From Streptosporangium canum (GTDB taxonomy: Bacteria > Actinomycetota > Actinomycetes > Streptosporangiales > Streptosporangiaceae), in NCBI RefSeq assembly GCF_900113865.1, contig NZ_FOQY01000004.1, positions 186,001 to 250,000 of the forward strand: a stretch of DNA of 64,000 nucleotides, read 5' to 3'. The number at the start of each line of letters is the position of its first letter. Position 1 is the stretch's first letter. The position numbers and the translations under genes are program-made. This document shows positions 41,161 through 50,801 of the stretch, piece after piece. The notes under the pieces were generated by a model that was not told the origin of the DNA, did not search any database, and saw nothing but the letters and a program-made list of their open reading frames with translations.

Positions 41161-43713
41161 TCAGTAGTCGACCTGGACCGCGGCCCCGGCGAAGGCCTGT
41201 GCCGCGTGGAGGCTGATGTAGTGGTAGCCGGTCGGGGGGTTGGTGACGGTCAGGGTCTCGCCGTTGCCCGCGTTGGTCGACCGCTGGGTGTGGGTCGACG
41301 TGGTGGCCCAGGTGGTGGGGCTGTAGTAGAGGTCGGCGTTCCCGGTGCCGCCGGAGGAGGTGATGGTCAGCTTGGCGGTGCCGGCCGGGACGTAGAGGTA
41401 GAGGTACTTGTAGTCGCCGGCGGCGGCTGACAGGTTGCTGCGCTTGCAGTTCCGGCCGAGCTCGTCGGCCCTGCCGGTGGTGCACTCGGGGGCGGAGGAG
41501 CCGCCGGAGGTCACCACGACCTGCTTGCCGGCGGTGGCGGTGACGCCGGCGTTGTCGGTGACGGTCAGCTGCACCGTGTAGGTGCCCGCGGTGGTGTAGG
41601 TGTGCGAGGGGTTGGCCGAGGTCGACGAGGTGCCGTCGCCGAAGTTCCACTGACGCGACGCGATCGTCCCGTCCGAGTCGGTCGAGGTGTCGGTGAAGAT
41701 GGTGGCGAGGCCGTTGACGGTGAAGGTGAAGTTCGCGCTCGGCGCCTGGTTGCCGCCGCCTCCGCCCGCGCAGCCGCCCGACGCGCACGCCGTCAGCCAC
41801 GTCCGCCAGTCGCTGTCGTAGCGGGTGCCGATCGTCGAGGTCAGGAAGTTACGGGCGGAGTTCCAGCCACCGGTCCGGTAGTGGCCGAGGACGGTGGCGA
41901 CGTCAGCGGGGTGCTTCTCGAACATGTACCGCGCCGCCAGGTAGCCCCAGCGGTAGATGCGGGTCGTGTCGTTGTCGTAGGTGGTGTCCCACAGCGTGCT
42001 GAGCGCGTAGGTCTGCTTGGCCGCCTCGGTGATCGCGGCGTCGTAGGTCTCCTTGCGGTAGGAGTAGGAGACGTACTCGGCGAAGCCCTCGATCCACCAG
42101 ATGGTCGGGGTGCTGATGCCGGCCTCGAAGTCGCCGTACATGTTGAACCGGCCGTCGAGGTAGTGGGTGTATTCGTGGTTCAGGTTCCAGACCTGGAAGG
42201 CGGGCCGGACCCATTCTGCCTCGTAGGCGATGAAGCGCGGCTGGTTGCCCGCGGCGGCCGGGTTGCCCTCCAGGTACATCCCGCCGTTGTTGGTGTCGAT
42301 GCCGAACATCGCGCCGGCGTAGGTCTGGTAGTCGGTGCTCGAGTCGAAGACGCAGACTTCGATCGTGGTGTTGTTGTCGTCGGCGACCGGACGGTTGCCG
42401 TCCTTGGCCAGGTTGTGGAAGTACGCGTCCTGGTTGATGAGGCTGGTGCAGCTGGCGGCGAGCTGCGCGGAGGTCATCTCCTGGGCGCGGATCTTGATGC
42501 TGGGGCTGCAGGTGTGGTTGACCGGCAGGATGGCCTGCGCGAGGACCTGCTGGAGGTTGCAGGTGTCGAAGTAGGAGCAGTTGGCCTTGTCGTAGGCGTC
42601 GGTCATCTCGGCCACGCCGACCCACAGCCGGGCGGTCGTCCCGGTGATGTTGCTGCGGGTGAGCAGGTCCTTGGCCATCGGCCGGACCTTGGTCCGCAGC
42701 GTGGAGTGCTGGAGGAAGCGCCCGAGCTCCCGGCCGGCGTTGGCGGTCAGGTAGTCGCGGTCGGTGCCGAGCAGGTTGAGGTGGTTCAGCGCGAAGCCGT
42801 TGAGGGTGTCGATGACGCTCGGGTCGGCCTTGACCAGGGTGACGAACGCCGGAACCTCGTGGCCGCGGAAGAGCACCGTGTAGACGTTGTTGACCGCGTT
42901 GAGCATCCACCAGCTGGCGTCGTAGGAGCTGTTGTAGCCGTTGAGCAGCCGCTTGACGACGTGGAGGTAGCGGTCGTTCTCCTGGGCGCTGTCGATCAGG
43001 GTGACGGCCTCGGCGAGGATCTCGCCGTTGGCGTCGCTGACGGTCGAGGACCGGGAGTTGCCGAAGAACCCGTCGAGTCCGGACTGGATGGCGGTCTTCA
43101 GGGAGGGCCCGTAGGCGCCCACGGTGGAGGGGTGGTACCACTGCACGTAGTAGCCGGCGCGCAGGTAGAGCACGAGCTGGGCGGTGCTCGTGCTGTTGTC
43201 TCCCTGGTAGGAGGCGGCGTTGTCGCGCAGCGCGTAGGCGACGCTGGTCATCTGCGACTCGCGGAACGCGTAGTAGGCGTCACCGCCGGTCAGGTTGAAC
43301 AGGGTGTTGACGCAGTCGGTGGTCGAGGCCTTGATCTGCTGGACGAGGGCGCTTCCGGAGCGGCTGGTGAAGTCACTCGCGCTGCACGCCGCCGCGGCGG
43401 CGGTCGTCTTGGCGGACTTGCTCGTCTTCGCCGAGGGCCTCGGGTGTTCCGGCGTGGGCGTGGGCTTGTCGAGGTCTCGCCGGAGCGCGTCCTTCGAGGC
43501 CGACAGCGGCGGGCGCTCCTTGACCGCCAGGGGGGACGCCTGGACGTGCTGCGATCCGTCGTCGGCGGCGCGCACCCCGGCGGACGGGGGCTCCGGGGCG
43601 GCACTCGCGGGCGAGGCCGCCAGCGGCTGGAGGACGAGTCCCAGGCCCAGCACGGGTGCGAGCAGTGCGGGCAGGTGTTTTCCGAACGCGCGTAGGGATG
43701 GCGTGAATCTCAA
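41161..43713 (-). CDS. Secreted M9 family collagenase with PKD and PPC domains
   Basis: An 850-residue enzyme: signal peptide (about 1-39), activator region, metallopeptidase domain with HEYTH (513-517) and the downstream Glu in WWIEGFAEY (Glu542) as zinc ligands, a PKD domain (about 655-735; NFTFTVNGLATIFTDTSTDS, WNFGDGTS) and a C-terminal PPC-type collagen-binding domain (about 755-850). It degrades collagen or gelatin outside the cell. The start is TTG at 43713, supported by GGAGG five bases upstream and by the signal peptide. Divergent from a LysR gene. Confidence 0.92.
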   Translation of the reverse strand: MRFTPSLRAFGKHLPALLAPVLGLGLVLQPLAASPASAAPEPPSAGVRAADDGSQHVQASPLAVKERPPLSASKDALRRDLDKPTPTPEHPRPSAKTSKSAKTTAAAAACSASDFTSRSGSALVQQIKASTTDCVNTLFNLTGGDAYYAFRESQMTSVAYALRDNAASYQGDNSTSTAQLVLYLRAGYYVQWYHPSTVGAYGPSLKTAIQSGLDGFFGNSRSSTVSDANGEILAEAVTLIDSAQENDRYLHVVKRLLNGYNSSYDASWWMLNAVNNVYTVLFRGHEVPAFVTLVKADPSVIDTLNGFALNHLNLLGTDRDYLTANAGRELGRFLQHSTLRTKVRPMAKDLLTRSNITGTTARLWVGVAEMTDAYDKANCSYFDTCNLQQVLAQAILPVNHTCSPSIKIRAQEMTSAQLAASCTSLINQDAYFHNLAKDGNRPVADDNNTTIEVCVFDSSTDYQTYAGAMFGIDTNNGGMYLEGNPAAAGNQPRFIAYEAEWVRPAFQVWNLNHEYTHYLDGRFNMYGDFEAGISTPTIWWIEGFAEYVSYSYRKETYDAAITEAAKQTYALSTLWDTTYDNDTTRIYRWGYLAARYMFEKHPADVATVLGHYRTGGWNSARNFLTSTIGTRYDSDWRTWLTACASGGCAGGGGGNQAPSANFTFTVNGLATIFTDTSTDSDGTIASRQWNFGDGTSSTSANPSHTYTTAGTYTVQLTVTDNAGVTATAGKQVVVTSGGSSAPECTTGRADELGRNCKRSNLSAAAGDYKYLYLYVPAGTAKLTITSSGGTGNADLYYSPTTWATTSTHTQRSTNAGNGETLTVTNPPTGYHYISLHAAQAFAGAAVQVDY

Positions 43714-43921
43714 CTAAACCTCCGGGGGGTATCCCTGATGGAATGCGAGGTTGGTTTGGCGATGAGAGGTCGGTCAGGGGAGGAACGGCGGCATCGCCTG
43801 GCCCGACGGGCGGAGCACGAGACTCCGGGGTCCCAGACCCGGAGGGTCGGAGGGGTGCGTTGCCCGAAGTCTCATGGCCGGATGCGGCCAGCCGTCATAA
43901 CGCGCCACATAATTCTTGGCT

Positions 43922-44878
43922 ATGGACCTCGATATCAGGCATCTCCGTATGATCTGTGCGATAGCGGATACGGGTAGCGTCACGCGGGCCGCGGCCCGGC
44001 TGGGCCTGTCACAGCCGGCCATGACCAACCAGCTTCATCGAGTCGAGGACCTCATCGGCGAGGCGATCTTCGTACGGAGCCGTTCCGGGGTGGAGCCGAC
44101 CCCCCTGGGACGCCAGGTCATCGCCCGCGCCCGCATCGTCCTGGCGGAGGTCGACACGCTCTTCGGCGACCTGCGCGGTCCTTCCGGCCCGGACGGGGTC
44201 CTCCGGCTGGGCTGCGTCCACCTGGCCTGCGTCGCGAGCGTCGTCGACCGGGTCGGCGACATGCTGCCCAGCCACGAGATCTCGCTGCGCATCGAGCCCT
44301 CCACCGCGCTGCTGGCCGAGGCGCTCACCCACGGCCATCTCGACGCGGCGCTGCTGGGCATCATCGAGGGGTTCGACGTCCCCCTGACCGCGCCGGTCGT
44401 CAGCCGTACCCTGATCCCCCGGTATCCGATATTCATCGCCCTGTCGGCGGCTCACCGGCTGTCCGGACAGGAGGAGATCCACCTCGCCGACCTGAAGGAC
44501 GAGTCCTGGATCAGCCCGCCGGGCGCCGACGACGGCTCACTCGCCGCGCTGCGGGCCTCCTGCCGGGCCGTCGGGTTCGAGCCCAACGTGCGCTACGACG
44601 CCCCGAGCGGCGCGGGGCGGCCGCTGGTCGCGGCCGGGCACGGGGTACGCCTGGTCGATCCCTCCTGGCCCGCGCCGCCCGGCACGGTCGTCCGCCCCCT
44701 CGCCGGGCAGCCCCAGGTCGCCCGGCTGGTCGTGGCCTGGCGGCGCGACCGGCTGAGCAACGGGCAGGCGGCGGCGGTCTACCGCGGTCTCGCGGCAGCC
44801 TACTCCGCCCACGTGGACGACAACCCGATCTTCAGGCGCTGGTGGGACGCGCACCCCGAGGTGCATCCGCTCGCCTGA
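43922..44878 (+). CDS. LysR family transcriptional regulator
   Basis: A 318-residue regulator. The N-terminal winged HTH (DIRHLRMICAIADTGSVTRA, GLSQPAMTNQLHRVE) is followed by a periplasmic-binding-protein-like effector domain. The ATG at 43922 begins MDLDIRHLRM; no clear Shine-Dalgarno is seen and CATAAT lies 9 bases upstream, so the message may be leaderless. The 208-bp divergent promoter region is shared with the collagenase gene, which is a likely target. Confidence 0.9.
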   Translation: MDLDIRHLRMICAIADTGSVTRAAARLGLSQPAMTNQLHRVEDLIGEAIFVRSRSGVEPTPLGRQVIARARIVLAEVDTLFGDLRGPSGPDGVLRLGCVHLACVASVVDRVGDMLPSHEISLRIEPSTALLAEALTHGHLDAALLGIIEGFDVPLTAPVVSRTLIPRYPIFIALSAAHRLSGQEEIHLADLKDESWISPPGADDGSLAALRASCRAVGFEPNVRYDAPSGAGRPLVAAGHGVRLVDPSWPAPPGTVVRPLAGQPQVARLVVAWRRDRLSNGQAAAVYRGLAAAYSAHVDDNPIFRRWWDAHPEVHPLA

Positions 44879-44981
44879 CGGTCCCCCGGCGGGTCTCCGG
44901 GCGTCCCCGGCCGGCGGCGTCCTCTCGCTCGCCCGAGGATGTCTCCTCCCGGCGGCGCGGACGCCGGGACGTGGGCTCCGA

Positions 44982-46163
44982 TCAGTCCTGACCGAGCCAG
45001 AGGTCGGGGCCGAACACCTCGTAGTGGATGTCCGAGGCGGGCACTCCGCGCCGGAGCAGCTCGGAGCGGACACCGCGCATGAACGGCAGCGGCCCGCAGA
45101 GGTAGGCGGACAGCCCGTCGGGCAGCTCGACCTGGGCCAGGTCGACCTGGCCGATGTTGGGCTCCGGTGGGCAGGAGCAGCCGCACGCCTGCTCGTACCA
45201 CAGGTGCAGGGTGGCGCCGGGCAGGTCCGCGGCCAGCCGCTTGAGTTCCTCCCGGTGGGCGTGGTCGGCGGGGGCGCGGTCGGCGTGGACGACGGTGATC
45301 CGGCGGGCGGAGCCGGTGGCCGCGAGATGCTCGACCATCGACAGGATCGGGGTGCCGCCGATCCCGGCCGAGGCCAGGAGCAGTGGGGTGTCGCCCTCGG
45401 GCAGGGTCAGGTCGCCGAACGGCGCGGAGATCGTCAGTATGTCCCCGGCCTGGACGTTGGCGTGCAGCCAGTTGGACACCTCGCCGTCCGGTGCGCCGCC
45501 GCCGCGCACCCGCTTGACGGTGATCCGCCAGTCGCCGCGCGAGGGGGCGCACGACAGGCTGTACTGCCGGATCTGCCGCGCGCCGTCGGGCAGGGTGACC
45601 GCGACGCTGACGTACTGGCCGGGCTTGAAGGACAGGGGGATCGGCGGTCGTAGGGTGAGGGAGATCGCGTCGGCGGTCTCGCGCCGCCGCTCGACCACTG
45701 TCGCCCGCAGCCAGCTCTCGCCCGGGGCGCGCCGGAGATCCGCCTCCAGGGCGATCAGCGCGTTGGCCATCAGCCAGTAGACCTCGTCCCACGCCCGCGC
45801 CACCTCCGGGGTGGCGGCGTCGCCGAGCACCTCGGCGATGGCGGCGAAGAGGTATTTGTGGACCACGTCGTACTGCTCGGCGCTGACCCCGAGCGAGGCG
45901 TGCTTGTTGGCGATCCTGGCGAGCATCGCGTCCGGCCGGTCGTCAGGGCGCTCCACCAGGAGGGCGGCGAAGGCGGCGATCGATCCGGCGAGCGCGCCAC
46001 GCTGCTCGCCGTTGGCCTGGTTGCCCCGGTTGAACAGGTCGCGCAGCAGCTCGGGGTGGTCGGTGAACATCGACCCGTAGAACCGCCCGGTGATGTCTTC
46101 CAGGGCGCCGCCGATCACGGGCAGGGTGGCGCGGACGGTCGCGGCCGACTCGAGGGAGAGCAC
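44982..46163 (-). CDS. hmp: Flavohemoglobin (nitric oxide dioxygenase)
   Basis: A 393-residue enzyme: globin domain (about 1-135) with the proximal His in NKHASLGV, FAD-binding domain (RQYSLSCAP; KPGQYVSVAV) and NAD-binding domain (LLASAGIGGTPILSMVEHL, YLCGPLPFM, HYEVFGPDLW). It oxidises NO to nitrate using O2 and NAD(P)H. A Cys-rich insert CGCSCPPEP lies in the NAD domain. I chose the GTG at 46163 because GGAGGA precedes it and it gives the family start VLSLESAATVRATLP; a TTG at 46175 is the frame limit. The Rrf2 gene just upstream is its likely repressor. Confidence 0.93.
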   Translation of the reverse strand: MLSLESAATVRATLPVIGGALEDITGRFYGSMFTDHPELLRDLFNRGNQANGEQRGALAGSIAAFAALLVERPDDRPDAMLARIANKHASLGVSAEQYDVVHKYLFAAIAEVLGDAATPEVARAWDEVYWLMANALIALEADLRRAPGESWLRATVVERRRETADAISLTLRPPIPLSFKPGQYVSVAVTLPDGARQIRQYSLSCAPSRGDWRITVKRVRGGGAPDGEVSNWLHANVQAGDILTISAPFGDLTLPEGDTPLLLASAGIGGTPILSMVEHLAATGSARRITVVHADRAPADHAHREELKRLAADLPGATLHLWYEQACGCSCPPEPNIGQVDLAQVELPDGLSAYLCGPLPFMRGVRSELLRRGVPASDIHYEVFGPDLWLGQD

Positions 46164-46172
46164 AACATCCTC

Positions 46173-46186
46173 CAAATTAGTATTTG
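46173..46186. promoter_or_regulatory. Candidate Rrf2/NsrR operator in hmp promoter
   Basis: CAAATTAGTATTTG has palindromic arms CAAAT/ATTTG around a 4-bp core and sits immediately upstream of the hmp ribosome-binding site. A related sequence, CAAATTGGAGTTTT (46677-46690), lies in front of the Rrf2 gene, consistent with autoregulation. Confidence 0.5.
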
Positions 46187-46234
46187 ATCTTCATATTTAA
46201 AGGCGTGCGGCAGGGATCGGCCGCACTCCGCCGA

Positions 46235-46663
46235 TCATCCGAGGGTGAGCAGGACCGGCCCGGTCGGCGAGGCGATCAGGTCGTCCACAGTGAGTGGATC
46301 AAGCGACGCGTAGAAGGCCTGCTGGGCGCCGCGCAGCGCGCCGCGCAGGCGACAGGCGGCCCGCAGCGGGCAAGGGGTCTCCCCCTCGCACGTGACGACC
46401 TCCTCCTCGCCCTCCAGCTCACGGATCAGCCAGCCCAGCGAAGCCTTACGGCCGGCGCCGGTCAGCTCCAGGCCGCCGCCGCGCCCTCGGCGGGCCTCCA
46501 CCACCCCGAGGTGCTGGAGACGGGCGATGGCCTTGGCGGTGTGGGTGTAGGGGATCGCCATCGCCTCCGCCACCTGCCTGGTGGTGAGACTCACCCCCTG
46601 CTCGGCGACCGCCAGGCGCATGGTGACGCGCAGGGCCAGGTCCGTGAACTTCGTCAGTCGCAC
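46235..46663 (-). CDS. Rrf2 family transcriptional regulator (NsrR-like)
   Basis: A 142-residue winged-helix protein starting with GTG (MRLTKFTDLALRVTMRLA) and carrying three cysteines in CEGETPCPLRAAC, the Fe-S cluster ligand pattern of NsrR/IscR-type regulators. The adjacent flavohemoglobin gene strongly suggests an NO-sensing NsrR-type repressor. 71 bp separate it from hmp on the same strand. Confidence 0.88.
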   Translation of the reverse strand: MRLTKFTDLALRVTMRLAVAEQGVSLTTRQVAEAMAIPYTHTAKAIARLQHLGVVEARRGRGGGLELTGAGRKASLGWLIRELEGEEEVVTCEGETPCPLRAACRLRGALRGAQQAFYASLDPLTVDDLIASPTGPVLLTLG

Positions 46664-47158
46664 GGCACGACTCTACCAAATTGGAGTTTTAGCTACCAAT
46701 TTAGGGTCAAGACCCTATCCAGGCAGGGCCGGATCGCAGGGGGCGGCGACGGCGGTCACGCAGGGAACCACCCGTGCCCCCCGGAGAGGGCCGGAGCGAA
46801 GGGCCGGCGGCGGTCGCACAGGGGGCCACCCGCACTCCCAGACAGGGGCGGACCGACGGCGCGACCCTACGACCCCTTGCGGACCATGAATGCACTTTTG
46901 TCGCTTTATGCCCGTTTCATTCACTTTAGGGGACTACTGCCATTAGACAGGCTCCATATACCCCTTTTCCGGCCGACCCGCCCGCTTCATCGAATGCGGC
47001 GGTGAATTGCCAGACCAGAAGCCTTTTCTCCGCACCGCCGACTGGATCCGCCCGGCGAGAACGGCCACGGGTTGATAACGCCCTATTGTCAATAATATTT
47101 CACATTACTATGTTACGTGTCACTCACCCCCTTCTCTCTCGGTTACCCGGAGTGGCAT
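46664..47158. other. 495-bp gap: duplicated GC-rich block and promoter of peptide ABC operon
   Basis: No gene is supported. From about 46723 to 46846 two imperfect copies of a roughly 62-bp block (GCAGGGCCGGA / GAGGGCCGGA ... CCACCCG) occur in tandem. The second half is AT-rich. TTGTCA (47086-47091) and TATGTT (47109-47114), 17 bp apart, make a good promoter for the substrate-binding protein gene. Confidence 0.5.
47086..47114 (+). promoter_or_regulatory. Sigma70-type promoter of peptide ABC operon
   Basis: -35 TTGTCA, 17-bp spacer, -10 TATGTT, with the start codon of the first gene about 45 bases downstream. Confidence 0.5.
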
Positions 47159-48865
47159 ATGTCGTTAAAGACCACAGTGGGCACCTGCCTGCTCGCGGCA
47201 GCTCTTCTGTCCGTTTCCACGGCCTGCGGGGGCGGCAAGGCGCCCGCCTCCCAGGGATCCGGGGAGGCCTCGCAGCCCTCCACCGGTGCGGCCGGCAAGG
47301 GCGGGACGCTCACGATCCTGTCCAACCAGGACTTCGCCCACCTCGACCCGACCCGCAACTGGACGATGCCGGAGATGGACTTCGGCCTGCGCTACCTCTA
47401 CCGCTCCCTGGTCACCTACAAGGCCGAACCGGGCGCGGCGAGCCTGGCGGTCGTCCCGGACCTGGCGACCACCACCGGAGAGATGTCCGACGAGGGCAAG
47501 ACCTGGACCTTCACCCTCAAGGACGGCCTGAAGTACGAGGACGGCTCGCCCATCGTGGCCGCCGACGTCAAGTACAACGTCGAGCGGTCCTTCGCCCCCG
47601 AACTGCCCGGCGGCCCCAACTACGCCCGCCTGGTCCTGAAGGACGCCGAGAAGTACAAGGGCCCCTACAAGGACGGCTCGCTGAAGTCGATCGAGACGCC
47701 CGACGACAGGACCATCGTCTTCAGGCTCAAGCGTCCCGTCGCCGAGTTCCCGTACTACACCACCCTGCCGACCTTCGCGCCGGTGCCGCGGGCCAAGGAC
47801 ACCAAGGCCCAGTACGACAGCCGCGTCTTCTCCTCGGGACCGTACAAGATCGACACCTATGACCGGGGCAAGGAGCTCGTGCTCAGCCGGAACGAGCACT
47901 GGGACCCGGCCACCGACCAGGTCCGCAAGGCGCTGCCGGACAAGGTCGTCGTCAAGCAGGGCCTGCGGCAGAGCGTGATCGTGGACCGGCTCATCGCCGA
48001 CCAGGGCGACGACCGGACCGCGGTCACCTACGCCGACGTCAACGGCGAGAGCTTCTCCAAGATCCTCACCAACCCCAAGGTCAAGGCGCGCTTCCACAAC
48101 GAGATCCGGGGCTGCACCGACACCCTGGCCATGAACAACACCATGGCGCCCTTCGACAACCCGAAGTTCCGCCTGGCCCTGCAGTACGCCATCGACAAGG
48201 AGAGCTACCAGACCACCCAGGGCGGGCCGGCCGCAGGTGAGATCGCCACCGCCTTCCTCCCGCCCTCGCTGTCCGGCGGCGTCGCCCAGGACACCCTGAA
48301 GATCCCGGCGACCGGCGACGTGGAGAGGGCGAAGGCGCTGATCGCCGAGTCCGGCGTGGCGACCCCGGTGAAGATCAAGATGTACGCCTCCACCGGCGAC
48401 AAGGTGGCCGCCACCGCGATCCAGGAGTCGCTCAAGCGCGTCGGCGTCGAGACCGAGATCAACACCTTCGACCCGTCGGTCTTCTACGACACGATCGGCG
48501 ACACCGCCAAGTTCGACGGCATGGCCCTGTACGGCTGGTGCCAGGACTACCCGTCCGGGTCCTCCTTCATCCCGATGATGTTCGACGGCCGGACCATCAC
48601 CGACAAGGGCAACAGCGGCAACATGTCGCTGTTCAAGGACCAGGAGACCATGGACCGGATCGACGCGATCTACGCCATGACCGACCTGAAGGCGGCCGAC
48701 CGCGCCTGGGTCGACCTGGACGCCGCGATCATGCAGAAGGCCCCGATGATCCCCCTGGTCTGGGCCCGCAAGCCGCTGCTCGCCGGCTCCAAGGTCGGCG
48801 GCGCGTTCGGCCACCTGATCTGGTCCGGCCAGTTCGACTACGCCACGCTCGGGATCAGGAAGTGA
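47159..48865 (+). CDS. Peptide ABC transporter substrate-binding lipoprotein (family 5)
   Basis: A 568-residue lipoprotein: signal peptide ending in lipobox VSTAC (Cys23), then the family 5 solute-binding fold (GGTLTILSNQDFAHLDPTRN, LKDGLKYEDGSPIVAADVKY, FSSGPYKI, NNTMAPFDNPKFRLALQYAI). Such proteins bind di- or oligopeptides. The ATG at 47159 has GGAG 8 bases upstream. Codon 3 is TTA (47165-47167), a possible bldA checkpoint for the whole operon. First gene of a five-gene unit with 4-base overlaps. Confidence 0.92.
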   Translation: MSLKTTVGTCLLAAALLSVSTACGGGKAPASQGSGEASQPSTGAAGKGGTLTILSNQDFAHLDPTRNWTMPEMDFGLRYLYRSLVTYKAEPGAASLAVVPDLATTTGEMSDEGKTWTFTLKDGLKYEDGSPIVAADVKYNVERSFAPELPGGPNYARLVLKDAEKYKGPYKDGSLKSIETPDDRTIVFRLKRPVAEFPYYTTLPTFAPVPRAKDTKAQYDSRVFSSGPYKIDTYDRGKELVLSRNEHWDPATDQVRKALPDKVVVKQGLRQSVIVDRLIADQGDDRTAVTYADVNGESFSKILTNPKVKARFHNEIRGCTDTLAMNNTMAPFDNPKFRLALQYAIDKESYQTTQGGPAAGEIATAFLPPSLSGGVAQDTLKIPATGDVERAKALIAESGVATPVKIKMYASTGDKVAATAIQESLKRVGVETEINTFDPSVFYDTIGDTAKFDGMALYGWCQDYPSGSSFIPMMFDGRTITDKGNSGNMSLFKDQETMDRIDAIYAMTDLKAADRAWVDLDAAIMQKAPMIPLVWARKPLLAGSKVGGAFGHLIWSGQFDYATLGIRK

Positions 48866-49815
48866 GCACCACCGTTCAGGAGGGGGCCGCGGCGGGTGCC
48901 GCGGCCCCGCCCGTCCGCGGCCGCTCCCCCGGGCGGATCGCCTGCGAACGGCTCCGCCGCGACCCGGCCGCGCTCTTCGGTCTCGCCATCGTGGTGCTGT
49001 TCGTCCTCATGGCGCTGGCCGCCCCGCTGCTGACCAGGCTCAACGGCTGGGAGCCCGAAACCTTCGACAAGACCGCGATCGACCAGGCGCTCGGCGGAGT
49101 CCCCAAGGGCGACTTCGGCGGCATCGGCGCCGAGCACTGGCTCGGCGTCGAGCCGGGCAACGGCCGCGACGTCTTCAGCCGCATCGTGTACGGCGCGCGG
49201 GTGTCGCTGCTGATCGCGGTGGCCTCCACGGCCGTCACCGTGCTCGCCGGGACCGCGGTCGGCCTGGTCGCCGGGTATTTCGGCGGCAAGGTCGACACCG
49301 TGCTCAGCCGGATCATGGACCTGGTGATGTCCTTCCCCAGCCTGATCTTCATGCTGGCGCTGCTGTCCATCGCGCCGGACGCCAACCGCGTCCTGCTGCT
49401 CGTGCTGATCATGAGCATGTTCAGCTGGCCGTACGTCGGGCGCATCGTCCGCGGGCAGACGCTGAGCGTCAAGCACCGCGAGTTCGTGGACGCCGCCCGG
49501 GTCAACGGGGCGATGGGGCCGCACATCCTGCTGAAGGAGATCCTGCCCAACCTGGCCGCGCCGATCCTCGTCTACACGACGCTGGCGATCCCGGCCAACA
49601 TCGGCACCGAGGCCGCGCTGTCCTTCCTCGGCGTCGGCGTGCGGCCCCCCACCCCGTCGTGGGGCCAGATGATCGACAACGGGCTGCTCTGGTACCAGGT
49701 CGTGCCGACCTACTTCATGATCCCCGGCGTGTGCCTGTTCCTCACCGTGCTGGCCTTCACCCTGCTCGGTGACGCGCTGCGCGACGCCCTCGACCCGAAG
49801 GGGCCAGGCCGATGA
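48862..49815 (+). CDS. Peptide ABC transporter permease (DppC-type)
   Basis: A 317-residue permease starting with GTG in a GTGA overlap with the binding-protein stop. The N-terminal OppC-type region (CERLRRDPAALFGLAIVVLF) is followed by several transmembrane helices and the EAA-type cytoplasmic loop (FVDAARVNGAMGPHILLKEI). It ends in an ATGA overlap with the next permease gene. Confidence 0.92.
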   Translation: MSTTVQEGAAAGAAAPPVRGRSPGRIACERLRRDPAALFGLAIVVLFVLMALAAPLLTRLNGWEPETFDKTAIDQALGGVPKGDFGGIGAEHWLGVEPGNGRDVFSRIVYGARVSLLIAVASTAVTVLAGTAVGLVAGYFGGKVDTVLSRIMDLVMSFPSLIFMLALLSIAPDANRVLLLVLIMSMFSWPYVGRIVRGQTLSVKHREFVDAARVNGAMGPHILLKEILPNLAAPILVYTTLAIPANIGTEAALSFLGVGVRPPTPSWGQMIDNGLLWYQVVPTYFMIPGVCLFLTVLAFTLLGDALRDALDPKGPGR

Positions 49816-50801
49816 CCCTCTACGCGCTGCGGCGGCTCGCCGCGGTGGCGGGTGTGCTGCTGGTCATCTGCGCGGTGACCTTCGCCATCTTCTACCTGCT
49901 CCCCTCGGACCCGGCCGCCCATGCCTGCGGCAAGACCTGCACCCCGGAGCAGGTGACGCTGGTCCGCGAGCAGATGGGCCTGGACCGGCCGGTGCACGAG
50001 CAGTTCGGCGGCTACGTGGCCGGCATCTTCGCCGGCCGTACGCTGGGCACCGGCCCGGCGGCGCTGGAGTGCTCCGTCCCCTGCTTCGGCTACTCCTACC
50101 AGAACGCCCTGCCCGTCTGGGACCTGCTGACCGACCGGCTGCCGGTGAGCGTCTCCCTGGCCGTCGGCTCGGCCGTGCTCTGGCTCGCCGGCGGCCTGGC
50201 CGTCGGGCTGGTCGCCGCCCTGCGCCGGGGCACCGTGCTCGACCGCTCACTCATGGCGGCCACGCTCGCCTCCGCCTCGGTGCCGGTCTACTTCACCGCC
50301 ATGATGCTGCTGCTGGTCCTGGTCCAGCAGCTCGAATGGCTGCCCTATCCCGACTACCGGCCGATCACCGAGGACCCCGCCGCGTGGGCGGGCAACCTGC
50401 TGCTGCCCTGGATGACGCTCGCCAGCCTCTACGCCGCCATGTACGCCAGGCTCACCCGGGCCTCGATGATCGAGACGATGGCGGAGCCGTACATCAGGAC
50501 GGCCCGGGCCAAGGGCCTGCACGAGCGGACCGTCGTCACCAAGCACGGCCTGCGCTCGGCGCTCACCCCGATCGTCACGATCTTCGGCATGGACCTGGGC
50601 GGGCTGCTCGCCGGGGCCGTCATCACCGAGCACGTCTTCGGCCTGCCGGGCGTCGGCCAGCTCACCTATGACGCGATCTTCAAGGCCGACCAGCCGGTCG
50701 TCCTCGGGGTCACCCTGCTGGCCGCCTTCTTCATCACCCTGGCGAACCTCGGCGTGGACCTCGTCTACGCGCTGATCGACCCCCGAGTGAGGTACGCGTG
50801 A
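49812..50801 (+). CDS. Peptide ABC transporter permease (DppB-type)
   Basis: A 329-residue permease with a typical DppB start (MTLYALRRLAAVAGVLLVIC, FYLLPSDP) and EAA loop (YIRTARAKGLHERTVVTKHG). Two cysteine-containing stretches (HACGKTC, ECSVPC) lie in the extracytoplasmic loop after the first transmembrane helix. ATGA and GTGA overlaps with both neighbours. Confidence 0.92.
   Translation: MTLYALRRLAAVAGVLLVICAVTFAIFYLLPSDPAAHACGKTCTPEQVTLVREQMGLDRPVHEQFGGYVAGIFAGRTLGTGPAALECSVPCFGYSYQNALPVWDLLTDRLPVSVSLAVGSAVLWLAGGLAVGLVAALRRGTVLDRSLMAATLASASVPVYFTAMMLLLVLVQQLEWLPYPDYRPITEDPAAWAGNLLLPWMTLASLYAAMYARLTRASMIETMAEPYIRTARAKGLHERTVVTKHGLRSALTPIVTIFGMDLGGLLAGAVITEHVFGLPGVGQLTYDAIFKADQPVVLGVTLLAAFFITLANLGVDLVYALIDPRVRYA

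Noticed and set aside
46184..47005. 273-codon plus-strand frame covering the Rrf2 gene and the gap after it
   Set aside because: It is antisense to a convincing Rrf2 gene and has no recognisable domain; the 3' part has poor codon use.
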